Part shown: in pieces, positions 1-7,221 of the stretch
Layout: each line of letters begins with the position of its first letter
How positions within the stretch are numbered: the first letter of the stretch is position 1
Assembly (NCBI GenBank): GCA_963991145.1
Contig: CAXDOZ010000017.1
Span: forward strand, 1-32,411
DNA length: 32,411 bases
From: CAXDOZ01 sp963991145
GTDB lineage: Bacteria > Bacteroidota > Bacteroidia > Chitinophagales > JABDMM01
Direction: 5' to 3'
Translations under genes and position numbers: made by a program
Notes under the pieces: model-generated
The model's input: the letters and a program-made list of their open reading frames with translations, nothing else
Database searches by the model: none
What the model was told of the DNA's origin: nothing

Positions 1-135
1 CTTGAGAACGCTGCCTCTATCGCAGGTATGCTACTTACAACTGAAGTTACCATCGTAGACAAGCCAGAGGAAAATGCTGCTATGCCAGCTGCTCCGGATA
101 TGTCGGGAATGGGCGGAATGGGTGGCATGATGTAA
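1..135 (+). CDS. groL: 60 kDa chaperonin GroEL, C-terminal end (partial)
   Basis: Only the last 44 codons are present; the gene starts before the window. The visible frame reads LENAASIAGMLLTTE, then VTIVDKPEE, and ends in a methionine/glycine-rich tail of GGM-type repeats (MSGMGGMGGMM). This is the hallmark C-terminus of group I chaperonins, which assist protein folding in the cytoplasm as a double heptameric ring with GroES. A hairpin with a T-run follows within 25 bases and ends the transcript. GroES would be expected upstream, outside the window. Identification is firm because both the AGMLLTTE block and the GGM tail are diagnostic. Confidence 0.96.
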   Translation, partial: LENAASIAGMLLTTEVTIVDKPEENAAMPAAPDMSGMGGMGGMM

Positions 136-157
136 TCATCCATTCAATGATAAAAGG

Positions 158-186
158 AAGGCTGTCTTTAAGGCAGCCTTTTTTTA
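158..186 (+). terminator. Rho-independent terminator of groL
   Basis: Arms AAGGCTGTC (158-166) and GGCAGCCTT (172-180) pair with one G-T wobble around a 5-base loop and run straight into a T-tract. It lies 22 bases past the groL stop codon. Confidence 0.88.
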
Positions 187-197
187 TGTCCAAAGCA

Positions 198-205
198 TAT
201 CTTTG
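198..205 (+). promoter_or_regulatory. Bacteroidota -7 element for the lipoprotein gene at 210
   Basis: TATCTTTG fits the Bacteroidota TAnnTTTG -7 consensus. It sits 4 bases before the ATG at 210, so the transcript would be leaderless or nearly so. It also supports 210 rather than an earlier in-frame ATG at 147, which would lie upstream of the groL terminator. No convincing -33 element is visible. Confidence 0.55.
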
Positions 206-209
206 CGCC

Positions 210-764
210 ATGAAAAAATTAGTCCTATTACTATTCCTGCCTTTGTTTTTCGCTTGCAATAGCTCTTCTGAGAAAGAGGAAATCGCGCCTCCGGCGGATG
301 AAGAAACAGCTGTAGTGGAAGAAGTGGCAGAAGAGGATTACAAACTCCGCTTCATCGGAGATTGGGAAGCTCTTTGGCTAAATATCCTTGTTGATAATGA
401 TGGAGAGATTGATGAGATCTTCGTCTTTCAAAAGGACTTTCCTCTTGCCCTGGGAATCCAGAATAACTACACTACCTATTATGATGACGGTACTCTCAAG
501 TCGAGATATGTAGGACTGGACGGGGAAGTAATAATGGAAGAAAACGCTAAATGGGAGATAACTGCAGATAGTCTTTTCATTCAAAGTGATGGAGACTCTG
601 TGTTATACAAATACTCTTATGTAGTGAATGGAGATACGGGATTCTGGGAGACTTATGTAGACTGGGATGGCGATGGAAATCAGGATGACTTCATGCGCGG
701 AGCCTCACTTCGTTCAACGAATTGGATCTTTTCTGAGGAGGATGCTGAAGCTTCAGCTGAATAG
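210..764 (+). CDS. Small lipoprotein of unknown function
   Basis: The 184-residue product begins with MKKLVLLLFLPLFFAC, a lipoprotein signal peptide with a lipobox ending in Cys16. A short acidic, Ala/Pro/Glu-rich linker follows (residues about 17-45), then a globular part rich in beta-strand-like segments. Near the C-terminus a DWDGDGNQDD stretch resembles a calcium-binding loop of the DxDxDG type. The open frame extends back to 147, but that start falls before the groL terminator; the ATG at 210 gives a clean signal peptide and follows a TAnnTTTG element. It is probably membrane anchored on the periplasmic or surface side. The fold may be lipocalin-like, but I cannot assign a family. Flanked by groL and lipA with no sign of co-transcription. 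Confidence 0.8.
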   Translation: MKKLVLLLFLPLFFACNSSSEKEEIAPPADEETAVVEEVAEEDYKLRFIGDWEALWLNILVDNDGEIDEIFVFQKDFPLALGIQNNYTTYYDDGTLKSRYVGLDGEVIMEENAKWEITADSLFIQSDGDSVLYKYSYVVNGDTGFWETYVDWDGDGNQDDFMRGASLRSTNWIFSEEDAEASAE

Positions 765-807
765 CATTTGAACCAGTAATCAAGACAAACGTTTCTTAGC
801 AAAATTC

Positions 808-815
808 TAACTTTG
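808..815 (+). promoter_or_regulatory. -7 element of lipA
   Basis: TAACTTTG is an exact TAnnTTTG match, 4 bases before the lipA ATG at 820. It predicts a nearly leaderless message and supports that start codon. No clear -33 box. Confidence 0.55.
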
Positions 816-819
816 AACT

Positions 820-1692
820 ATGGCTGCAGAGCAAACGCAAACGAAGAAGAAGGGAATCAGCAAGCCGGATTGGTTAAAGATCCAATTGCCTACCGGAGAT
901 GAGTTCAAGAAGGTTCGTAGTCTCGTTGAAGAGAACGAGCTACACACTATTTGTCAGAGTGGGAACTGCCCAAATCAGGGCGAGTGTTGGGGTGCCGGTA
1001 CGGCAACTCTAATGATCCTTGGAAATGTATGTACGCGTTCCTGCCAGTTCTGTAATGTAGAGACCGGGAAACCAGAAGCCGTTGATGTGCGCGAGCCATA
1101 TCGCGTTGCTCAATCTGTAAAAACCATGGGCTTAAAGCACGTGGTTATCACATCAGTTGACAGGGATGATCTTAAAGATGGAGGATCCAGAGTTTGGGCT
1201 GCAACTATTCGCCAGATCAGAAAGCACTGCCCTGAGGTTACAATTGAAACTCTTATTCCCGACTTCAAAGGACTTTGGGAGAACCTTGATCGTGTTATCG
1301 AAGTATCTCCTGAGGTTGTATCGCATAATCTGGAAACAGTTGAAAGACTCAGCCGCCAGGTTAGAATTCAGGCTCGCTATGAAAGAAGCCTTGAGGTTCT
1401 TGACCGATTAAAGAAAGGTGGAATCAATAAGACTAAATCCGGGATCATGTTGGGTCTGGGTGAGTCTGAGGATGAGATCTACAAGACCATGGATGACCTT
1501 CGATCAGTTGATTGCAACATCCTTACGATGGGACAATATCTTCAGCCAACCAGGCAGCATCTAGAAGTTCAAAAGTATGTGAGTCCGGCCGAGTTTGACC
1601 TTTACAAAGCGGTAGCTCTTGAGAAGGGATTCACTTTCGTAGAAAGCGGACCATTAGTGCGCTCATCTTATCATGCTGAACGCCACGTTTAG
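820..1692 (+). CDS. lipA: Lipoyl synthase LipA
   Basis: A radical SAM enzyme that inserts two sulfur atoms into protein-bound octanoyl groups to make the lipoyl cofactor of pyruvate and 2-oxoglutarate dehydrogenases and the glycine cleavage system. The 290-residue length is typical. Visible motifs are the auxiliary-cluster cysteines C45, C50 and C56 (CQSGNCPNQGEC), the radical SAM CxxxCxxC at C71, C75 and C78 (CTRSCQFC), a GLGES segment, and the C-terminal RSSYHA (281-286) whose serine ligates the auxiliary cluster. The gene converges on lipB, and the two reading frames overlap by 4 bases at their ends. The start follows a TAnnTTTG element. All catalytic features are intact. Confidence 0.97.
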   Translation: MAAEQTQTKKKGISKPDWLKIQLPTGDEFKKVRSLVEENELHTICQSGNCPNQGECWGAGTATLMILGNVCTRSCQFCNVETGKPEAVDVREPYRVAQSVKTMGLKHVVITSVDRDDLKDGGSRVWAATIRQIRKHCPEVTIETLIPDFKGLWENLDRVIEVSPEVVSHNLETVERLSRQVRIQARYERSLEVLDRLKKGGINKTKSGIMLGLGESEDEIYKTMDDLRSVDCNILTMGQYLQPTRQHLEVQKYVSPAEFDLYKAVALEKGFTFVESGPLVRSSYHAERHV

Positions 1693-2396
1693 AGTCCGGT
1701 GAAATGATTGGCAAAGATCTTTAAGAACCAGCCTTTCACCTCTTCCATATCCAATTCCTTTCCTAGCTCTTTTTCCATTGAGGTAACTCCTTTGTCCTCA
1801 ATTCCGCAAGGAATAATATGATCGAAAAAGCTCAGGTCAGTGCTGACATTCAAGGCGATCCCATGCATGGTTACGTATCGACTTGCCTTTATCCCAATTG
1901 CACAGATCTTTTTGGCGTCAGGTGAGCCTGGTCTAACCCAAACTCCGGATGCTCCTTCTAATCTTCCAGCTTCAATTTTATAAACCAATAGCACGTCAAT
2001 TACAACTTGCTCGAGCGCCTCAACATAGTCCTTAAGACTCATTCCGTAAGCCTCAAGATCAAGGATAGGATAGACCACCAATTGGCCCGGACCATGAAAG
2101 GTGATATCACCTCCACGATTTGTATGAAAGAACTCCGCATCGATCGACTCAGGGTCGATCTTTAAGTTCTCTCTCTTCCCACTTTTTCCAAGAGTGTAAA
2201 CGGGAGGATGCTCGCATAGAAGCAAATAGTGAATTGGATTAATCCTGTTTTCCAGAGCTGCCATGCGATTGTGCATCTTAGCCTCCAGAACATCTTCAAA
2301 AAGCTCTTCCTGTTTGTGCAGAGCTTCCAGATATTCAACTTCTTCAAGATCGAGTAGGAGCAATTCTCCTTTTAATACATCGTCGCCTTGTTCCAA
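1689..2396 (-). CDS. lipB: Octanoyl-(acyl carrier protein):protein octanoyltransferase LipB
   Basis: LipB moves the octanoyl group from acyl carrier protein to lipoyl domains, the step before LipA. The 235-residue product has the family signatures NRGGDITFHGPGQ (93-105), KICAIGIKASR (163-173) and TMHGIALNV (176-184). The catalytic pair is K163 and C197 (IIPCG). The start is uncertain: no in-frame ATG exists near the N-terminus. The TTG at 2396 overlaps the end of the upstream gene by 25 bases, which suggests translational coupling; another TTG lies at 2363, just behind an AAAGGAG stretch. It is tail to tail with lipA, so the two lipoate genes are adjacent but oppositely transcribed. Confidence 0.93.
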   Translation of the reverse strand: MEQGDDVLKGELLLLDLEEVEYLEALHKQEELFEDVLEAKMHNRMAALENRINPIHYLLLCEHPPVYTLGKSGKRENLKIDPESIDAEFFHTNRGGDITFHGPGQLVVYPILDLEAYGMSLKDYVEALEQVVIDVLLVYKIEAGRLEGASGVWVRPGSPDAKKICAIGIKASRYVTMHGIALNVSTDLSFFDHIIPCGIEDKGVTSMEKELGKELDMEEVKGWFLKIFANHFTGL

Positions 2397-3034
2397 AATG
2401 ATGTGAATTTTTTATTGACTTTGTTTACTGAAACGTAGTATTTATCAAGCTTTGCCGGTGCGGCAATATAGTATGGGAAAGGAGCGAAAAGCTGATTTCC
2501 ATTCCTGTCTTTTACTACCAGTGCATCCGAAATTGCAGAATTTGGATCATAGGTGAATCCCTCCTTCATCTGACGGCCATCAACCATGACCTTGGATTTG
2601 ACCGGTCCTCTTTCCAGAAATAAAAAGTTAGTATCCGAGAAGCTTAAAGAAGGATCAATAACGAGATTGCTGTCCAGAAACAAACCGCTATACGCTCCAT
2701 TTAAAAAAGAATCTGTACCGTGGATATACATGAAGTAAACTTCTGAGAAGGTATAGAAGTTCTTAAATGCTCTGACCATGTAGAGGTTCTCTGTTCTTTG
2801 CTCCTTTTCAATCCTATCTGCAATGTCATCCAATCCTGCATTACGGTAGGCATCAATGTTATTCTGTCTGGTCTTCAGGCGAATGATCAAAGCACCCTGT
2901 TTCAGGGACCTGATTTGCTCGAAAGCAATAGCTTTTGGTTTGTCCTGTCTGGTGAGTGTGTCAGACTGAGAATACAAAGCTGGTGTAAGAGCTAAAAGAA
3001 AGAAGAGTTTTGTCAGAAATTCCTTGATATTCAT
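2372..3034 (-). CDS. Secreted protein of unknown function upstream of lipB
   Basis: The product is 220 residues, beginning MNIKEFLTKLFFLLALTPALYSQ, a Sec signal peptide probably cleaved before QSD. The mature part has a basic, helical stretch (RLKTRQNNIDAYRNAG), then a beta-rich region with many aromatic residues. I do not recognise a family; it looks like one of the conserved Bacteroidota periplasmic proteins. The frame continues upstream to 3058, but a TAACTTTG -7 element on this strand at 3046-3053 lies inside that extension, so the ATG at 3034 is preferred. Its 3' end overlaps the lipB start by 25 bases, so both are likely on one transcript. It is divergent from the protease gene at 3183. 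Confidence 0.75.
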   Translation of the reverse strand: MNIKEFLTKLFFLLALTPALYSQSDTLTRQDKPKAIAFEQIRSLKQGALIIRLKTRQNNIDAYRNAGLDDIADRIEKEQRTENLYMVRAFKNFYTFSEVYFMYIHGTDSFLNGAYSGLFLDSNLVIDPSLSFSDTNFLFLERGPVKSKVMVDGRQMKEGFTYDPNSAISDALVVKDRNGNQLFAPFPYYIAAPAKLDKYYVSVNKVNKKFTSFWNKATMY

Positions 3035-3045
3035 AGATTCAGAAA

Positions 3046-3053
3046 CAAAGTTA
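3046..3053 (-). promoter_or_regulatory. -7 element for the secreted protein gene at 3034
   Basis: Read on the minus strand this is TAACTTTG, an exact TAnnTTTG match 11 bases before the ATG at 3034. It decides the start codon of that gene. Confidence 0.5.
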
Positions 3054-3132
3054 CGCAAGATAGTTCCTAGCTTTCCCTTAAACTAGTCATCGGCTTGCCA
3101 TAAATTAAATGGGGTTTATTGAACACCATGTC

Positions 3133-3168
3133 TTGGCATGCATTATGCACTAGTTAAAAGCATGCCAA
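3133..3168. repeat. Perfect 9-bp inverted repeat in the divergent promoter region
   Basis: TTGGCATGC (3133-3141) and GCATGCCAA (3160-3168) are exact reverse complements separated by 18 bases. Each arm also contains the palindrome GCATGC. It lies 15 bases before the start of the protease gene at 3183 and about 100 bases before the divergent gene at 3034. No T-run follows, so it is not a terminator. Half-site spacing of about 27 bases centre to centre would suit a dimeric regulator or an RNA hairpin. Confidence 0.5.
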
Positions 3169-3182
3169 ATACAGTAGATAAT

Positions 3183-4769
3183 ATGAAGAAGTTCCTTTTT
3201 GTTTTTTCAATTGGATTGATGGTTTCTCTTTCAGGATACTCTCAATCTAATGATCCAATGTTGAAGTTGACTGCCACAATGCAGCTGATCCAGAATCAAT
3301 ACGTCGATACGGTTAATCTGGACAAACTTGTAGAAAAGACCATTCGCAAAACATTGGAAACTCTTGACCCTCATTCAACTTACATTCCAAAGAGAAATCT
3401 TGAACGAGTTAATGAGCCATTAGTTGGAAACTTTGAAGGAGTTGGAATCCAGTTCAATATCCTCCGCGATACCATCATGGTTGTGCAAACCATCTCTGGT
3501 GGTCCTTCTGAGAAGGTTGGGATCATGGCTGGAGACAAGATCATTTATATTGGAGATTCGCTTGTTGCAGGAAACGGGATCACCAATAATGATGTGATCA
3601 AATCTCTGCGTGGTAAAAAGGGAACCGTTGTTGAGGTCATGATCAAGAGAGGTGGAACTGATGAGTTACTCGACTTTGAGATCACAAGAGACAAGATCCC
3701 ACTTTTCAGTGTAGATGCTTCTTATATGGTTGATGATGAGACTGGTTATATCAAGATCAATCGCTTCGCTGCCAAGACTACTCAGGAGTTTGTAGAAGCA
3801 TGTAATAAGTTAAGAGAAGAGGGAATGCAAAACCTGATCCTTGACTTACAGGGTAATGGTGGAGGCTACCTAAATACTGCTGTTACACTTGCAGATCAGT
3901 TTGTTGCAGATCAGCATCTGATTGTTTATACCGAAGGTGAGAACAGTCCAAAGAAAGAGCTAAACTCAAGCGCGAATGGTGTTTTTCAGGAGGGTAAACT
4001 GATTGTCCTGATTGATGAGACTTCAGCATCAGCATCAGAGATCGTTTCCGGTGCTGTGCAGGATTGGGACAGAGGATTGATCATTGGACGCAGATCTTTT
4101 GGTAAAGGGCTTGTTCAGCAACCATATAATTTGCCAGATGGCTCTGTGATCAGACTAACCATCGCCAGATACTATACCCCAAGTGGGAGGTCAATTCAGA
4201 AGCCTTATAATGAGGGTAAGAAAGAATACTACAAAGAGATCTCAGATAGATTGAACAGCGGAGAACTTATGTCGATGGACAGTATCTCTTTCCCGGATTC
4301 TTTGATGCACTACACTGAAGGTGGCAGACCAGTTTTCGGAGGTGGCGGAATCATGCCTGACTTTTTCGTTCCGATTGATACTTCTGGAATCAGCGATTAC
4401 TATGCAAGCCTTATCAGAAAGGGAGTTCTATTCCAGTTTGCTCTTAGTTACCTTGACTCACATAGAGATGAAATGGAGGAAAAGTATACCGACTTATCTG
4501 CCTTTAAGGATGGATTTGAGATCACTGAAGAATTCGAACAGCAATTAATCGAATATGGCGAGGGTAAGAAAGTAGAATTCGATCAGGCGGGGTTTGATGA
4601 GTCAAAAGAGCTCCTTCATATTCAAATGAGAGCTTTACTCGCTCGTAATCTCTGGGGATCATCTGCCTACTTTGAGGTGTTTAATGAAATCAACCCAACC
4701 TTCCTGCAAGCTGTAAAGGTTTTAGAGGATAAGAAAGCCTTTAAAAAACAGGGCATTGCAGTTAATTGA
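3183..4769 (+). CDS. S41-family C-terminal processing protease (CtpA/Tsp type)
   Basis: A periplasmic serine protease that trims or degrades proteins from their C-termini. The 528-residue product starts MKKFLFVFSIGLMVSLSGYSQ, a signal peptide. A short helical N-terminal domain (about 25-80) is followed by a PDZ domain (about 83-165, with FEGVGIQF and IMAGDKIIYIGD) and the S41 peptidase core (about 175-365). The nucleophile serine lies in the SASASEIVSG block (281-290), and the general-base lysine is K308 in SFGKG. The C-terminal 150 residues are a helical extension usual in Bacteroidota members. In-frame ATGs exist upstream at 3138 and 3162, but the ATG at 3183 gives a proper signal peptide. 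An inverted repeat lies just upstream. Confidence 0.93.
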   Translation: MKKFLFVFSIGLMVSLSGYSQSNDPMLKLTATMQLIQNQYVDTVNLDKLVEKTIRKTLETLDPHSTYIPKRNLERVNEPLVGNFEGVGIQFNILRDTIMVVQTISGGPSEKVGIMAGDKIIYIGDSLVAGNGITNNDVIKSLRGKKGTVVEVMIKRGGTDELLDFEITRDKIPLFSVDASYMVDDETGYIKINRFAAKTTQEFVEACNKLREEGMQNLILDLQGNGGGYLNTAVTLADQFVADQHLIVYTEGENSPKKELNSSANGVFQEGKLIVLIDETSASASEIVSGAVQDWDRGLIIGRRSFGKGLVQQPYNLPDGSVIRLTIARYYTPSGRSIQKPYNEGKKEYYKEISDRLNSGELMSMDSISFPDSLMHYTEGGRPVFGGGGIMPDFFVPIDTSGISDYYASLIRKGVLFQFALSYLDSHRDEMEEKYTDLSAFKDGFEITEEFEQQLIEYGEGKKVEFDQAGFDESKELLHIQMRALLARNLWGSSAYFEVFNEINPTFLQAVKVLEDKKAFKKQGIAVN

Positions 4770-4774
4770 TTTCC

Positions 4775-4782
4775 TAAATTTG
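4775..4782 (+). promoter_or_regulatory. -7 element of the flavodoxin gene
   Basis: TAAATTTG matches TAnnTTTG, 19 bases before the ATG at 4802. A TTG 16 bases upstream (4756-4758) could serve as the -33 element, inside the end of the protease gene. Confidence 0.5.
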
Positions 4783-4801
4783 CAGCGCAAAATTTAGCTC
4801 A

Positions 4802-5326
4802 ATGGCGAAGATCGGATTGTTCTACGGTACTGATACCGGAAACACAGAAACAGTATCCAAACAAATTATCGAATGGCTTGAAGCCAAAATTGGAGAAGGT
4901 CAGATCGACCTGCATGAAATCTATCAAAAGAAGAAAGAGGACATGGAGGATTATGAATACCTGATCATTGGAATGCCTACCTGGTATGATGGCGAACTTC
5001 AGGGCGATTGGGAGGAGTATCTTCCCGAATTTGAGAGCATTGACTTCAATGGAAAGAAAGTTGCCTTCTTCGGATTAGGCGATCAATATGGTTATGCCTC
5101 TTATTTCTGCGATGCCATTGGAGTATTTGCCGATATAGCTGAAGCAAATGGAGCTGATCTCTGTGGACTTACCTCTACAAAAGGTTACGAGCACGATTAT
5201 TCAAAAGCCGAGAGAGGCGATCAATTTGTTGGACTTTGCCTGGATGTCGATAACCAAGAAGAGATGACAGAGGAGCGCTTGAATAAGTGGTTGCCTCAGG
5301 TTCTTCAGGAGTTCGAAATAGCCTGA
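4802..5326 (+). CDS. fldA: Long-chain flavodoxin
   Basis: A small soluble FMN-binding electron carrier that can replace ferredoxin, for example when iron is scarce. The product is 174 residues, the usual length of long-chain flavodoxins. The phosphate-binding loop GTDTGNTE is at 9-16. The isoalloxazine-stacking residues are expected at W61 (MPTWYDGELQGDW) and Y98 (GDQYGYASYF), and the long-chain insertion is in the second half. It begins 32 bases after the protease stop but has its own -7 element. Possible partners in this window are the radical SAM enzyme LipA, which needs a reductant in many bacteria; this link is inference. Confidence 0.95.
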   Translation: MAKIGLFYGTDTGNTETVSKQIIEWLEAKIGEGQIDLHEIYQKKKEDMEDYEYLIIGMPTWYDGELQGDWEEYLPEFESIDFNGKKVAFFGLGDQYGYASYFCDAIGVFADIAEANGADLCGLTSTKGYEHDYSKAERGDQFVGLCLDVDNQEEMTEERLNKWLPQVLQEFEIA

Positions 5327-5487
5327 TTTTATTGTAAAACCAGGGAGTTAAATACATTTTTTCAAGGATTTTATTCTTTGAAACATTCTGATTTACAGTC
5401 TCGTATAGATTAGTTTGTGAAATATCTCATCTAAGGTGGTTGACAAGCCTGTGTCCAGGGTTTAATTTACCTAAGCAGCTAGTCAAC

Positions 5488-7221
5488 ATGTGCTCAATCA
5501 ACACAAATCTCCTTTTGTTTCTGGTGGCTCTCTTCATCAGCATAGGATTATTTGCTCAAGATCCATATGATCCCAATCAAACAAGTTTGTATATCTCTCC
5601 TGGAGATGGCCCCGGACTCTATCTGCAAGGCTCGGGATCCGATAGTGCAATCCTGACCGTTCAGGGTAGTCTAACGATTGACGGTTCTTCATTAATTCAG
5701 GATGACAGTACACTCCTCATCTTGAAATCCACCGCAGATCAATTCAAAGGAAGTTTATTCATAATCAGTGATTCAGGTTCACTTGATTCAGATGGCTACT
5801 CTGAAGTTCAGGGAGATCTATGGAATTACGGGCAATTAAGCCATAATGGGACTTTAAAGTTTGGCGGGCCTGATACCCAAACGGTAGCTGGCTACTTTAC
5901 AGACAGCAATTCCCTCAACAGTATTTTCATTTCAAAAACTCAGACAGGAGAGTTGATCTTTGTCGATTCAGCAGTTGATGTCCTGTCCAATATTGAATTT
6001 GGAGGACAGGGATGCATCATTCTAAGAGGATCAGAACTGTACTTGAAGAATCCTGACACGAATGCAATTAGCGGTTTCCTTTCCTTAGGAAGCTATGGAA
6101 GTCTATCTCAAACGATTCTAACTCTTGGTAATCAAGGAGGATTTAGAAGGGAGGTCAGAAGTGGATATTCTTATGATTTCCCAGTCAGCAATGATGCCGC
6201 ATACAATCCTATCAGAGTAGAGATCATTGGTGGTCCGGATACCTCAGATGTGATCATAAGACTTGAAGATTTTGCAGGTGCAACAATTAACTACTTCAAT
6301 ACATTCGATAGTCTTCCATGCTCTGCAAGTCCAATTAGCCTGCAGTATGATTGCCTGCTTCAAAATGGTGTATGGAGAATAGATGGGAGAGATGATTCCC
6401 TGACTCAATACAGAGTATTTACATTCCCTGATTCCTCAAGCTTTGCTGATTGCTATCCCAGCGGGGATTTTAACTTCCGAACAGTGAGGAGCTTAACACC
6501 TTCTGGTGATTGGTCCTTATTTGTTGAGGACGTAATGGATAGTACTGATCTCTGTATGTACTACACGGCAAACCAACCTGAGAATCTAATGGGAGTTCCA
6601 ATTCCTGGAGGTTCCTATACTAGTTATTCTTCTATAGGAGTAGCTGCAGGACCAGCAGGTAGCTTCACACTTCCTGTAGAATGGCTGTATTTCACAGCTA
6701 AGCCTCTTGGCCAATCTGCATTATTGGAGTGGGGAACAGGAGTAGAAATCGATAATACAGGCTTTGCTGTTTATCGAGGAACCAGCACAAATCTGTTAGA
6801 GATGGTGGATTTTGTAGACTCTAAGTCGAATCTTAATGACTTTAACCAGTATGAGTACATCGATAGAAATGTAGAACCTGGCCAAACCTATTATTATCAG
6901 TTAAAACAGATCGATCTCAATGGCAATTATGAATGGTCAAAAATCAGGTCTGTTTTTATTGAAGAGGATGATTTTGAATTCCAGGCATATCCTAACCCTA
7001 CCAATTCATTTGTTAGAATTCTAGTGGGAGAGAAGGATCCGGCAAGTTTGATAGTAAACCTATTTGATCCAACGGGAATGAAGTTGAATGTACCTGTTGA
7101 AGTACAAAATCAGCAATTGATCCTAGACTTAAGAGAAATAAGTCCGGGGCAGTATTTATTAAATCTTCTAAGTCAATATGGTGAAGATCTAGGAAGCAAA
7201 ACTATAATCAAAGCAGAATGA
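5488..7221 (+). CDS. Secreted protein with type A T9SS sorting domain
   Basis: The product is 577 residues. Its N-terminus (MCSINTNLLLFLVALFISIGLFAQ) is a Sec signal peptide. The first 300 residues are beta-rich, with repeated short G/S/D-rich segments suggestive of a beta-helix or beta-sandwich surface protein. Around residues 405-485 there is a fibronectin/jelly-roll-like segment (LPVEWLYFTAKP, WGTGVEIDNTGFAVYRG), common just before sorting domains. The last 80 residues (from FQAYPNPTNSF) are a type A type-IX-secretion C-terminal domain with the YPNP motif. No enzymatic motif was recognised. The frame opens back to 5440 with a TTG, but the ATG at 5488 gives the signal peptide. Its stop overlaps the next start in ATGA, so the two genes are translationally coupled. 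Confidence 0.88.
   Translation: MCSINTNLLLFLVALFISIGLFAQDPYDPNQTSLYISPGDGPGLYLQGSGSDSAILTVQGSLTIDGSSLIQDDSTLLILKSTADQFKGSLFIISDSGSLDSDGYSEVQGDLWNYGQLSHNGTLKFGGPDTQTVAGYFTDSNSLNSIFISKTQTGELIFVDSAVDVLSNIEFGGQGCIILRGSELYLKNPDTNAISGFLSLGSYGSLSQTILTLGNQGGFRREVRSGYSYDFPVSNDAAYNPIRVEIIGGPDTSDVIIRLEDFAGATINYFNTFDSLPCSASPISLQYDCLLQNGVWRIDGRDDSLTQYRVFTFPDSSSFADCYPSGDFNFRTVRSLTPSGDWSLFVEDVMDSTDLCMYYTANQPENLMGVPIPGGSYTSYSSIGVAAGPAGSFTLPVEWLYFTAKPLGQSALLEWGTGVEIDNTGFAVYRGTSTNLLEMVDFVDSKSNLNDFNQYEYIDRNVEPGQTYYYQLKQIDLNGNYEWSKIRSVFIEEDDFEFQAYPNPTNSFVRILVGEKDPASLIVNLFDPTGMKLNVPVEVQNQQLILDLREISPGQYLLNLLSQYGEDLGSKTIIKAE

Noticed and set aside
147..209. N-terminal extension of the small lipoprotein
   Set aside because: It overlaps the groL terminator and lies before the -7 element; starting at 210 gives an exact lipoprotein signal.
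5360..5383. Hairpin TTTCAAGG / CTTTGAAA after flavodoxin as a terminator
   Set aside because: The stem is weak, AT-rich and imperfect, and no T-run follows.
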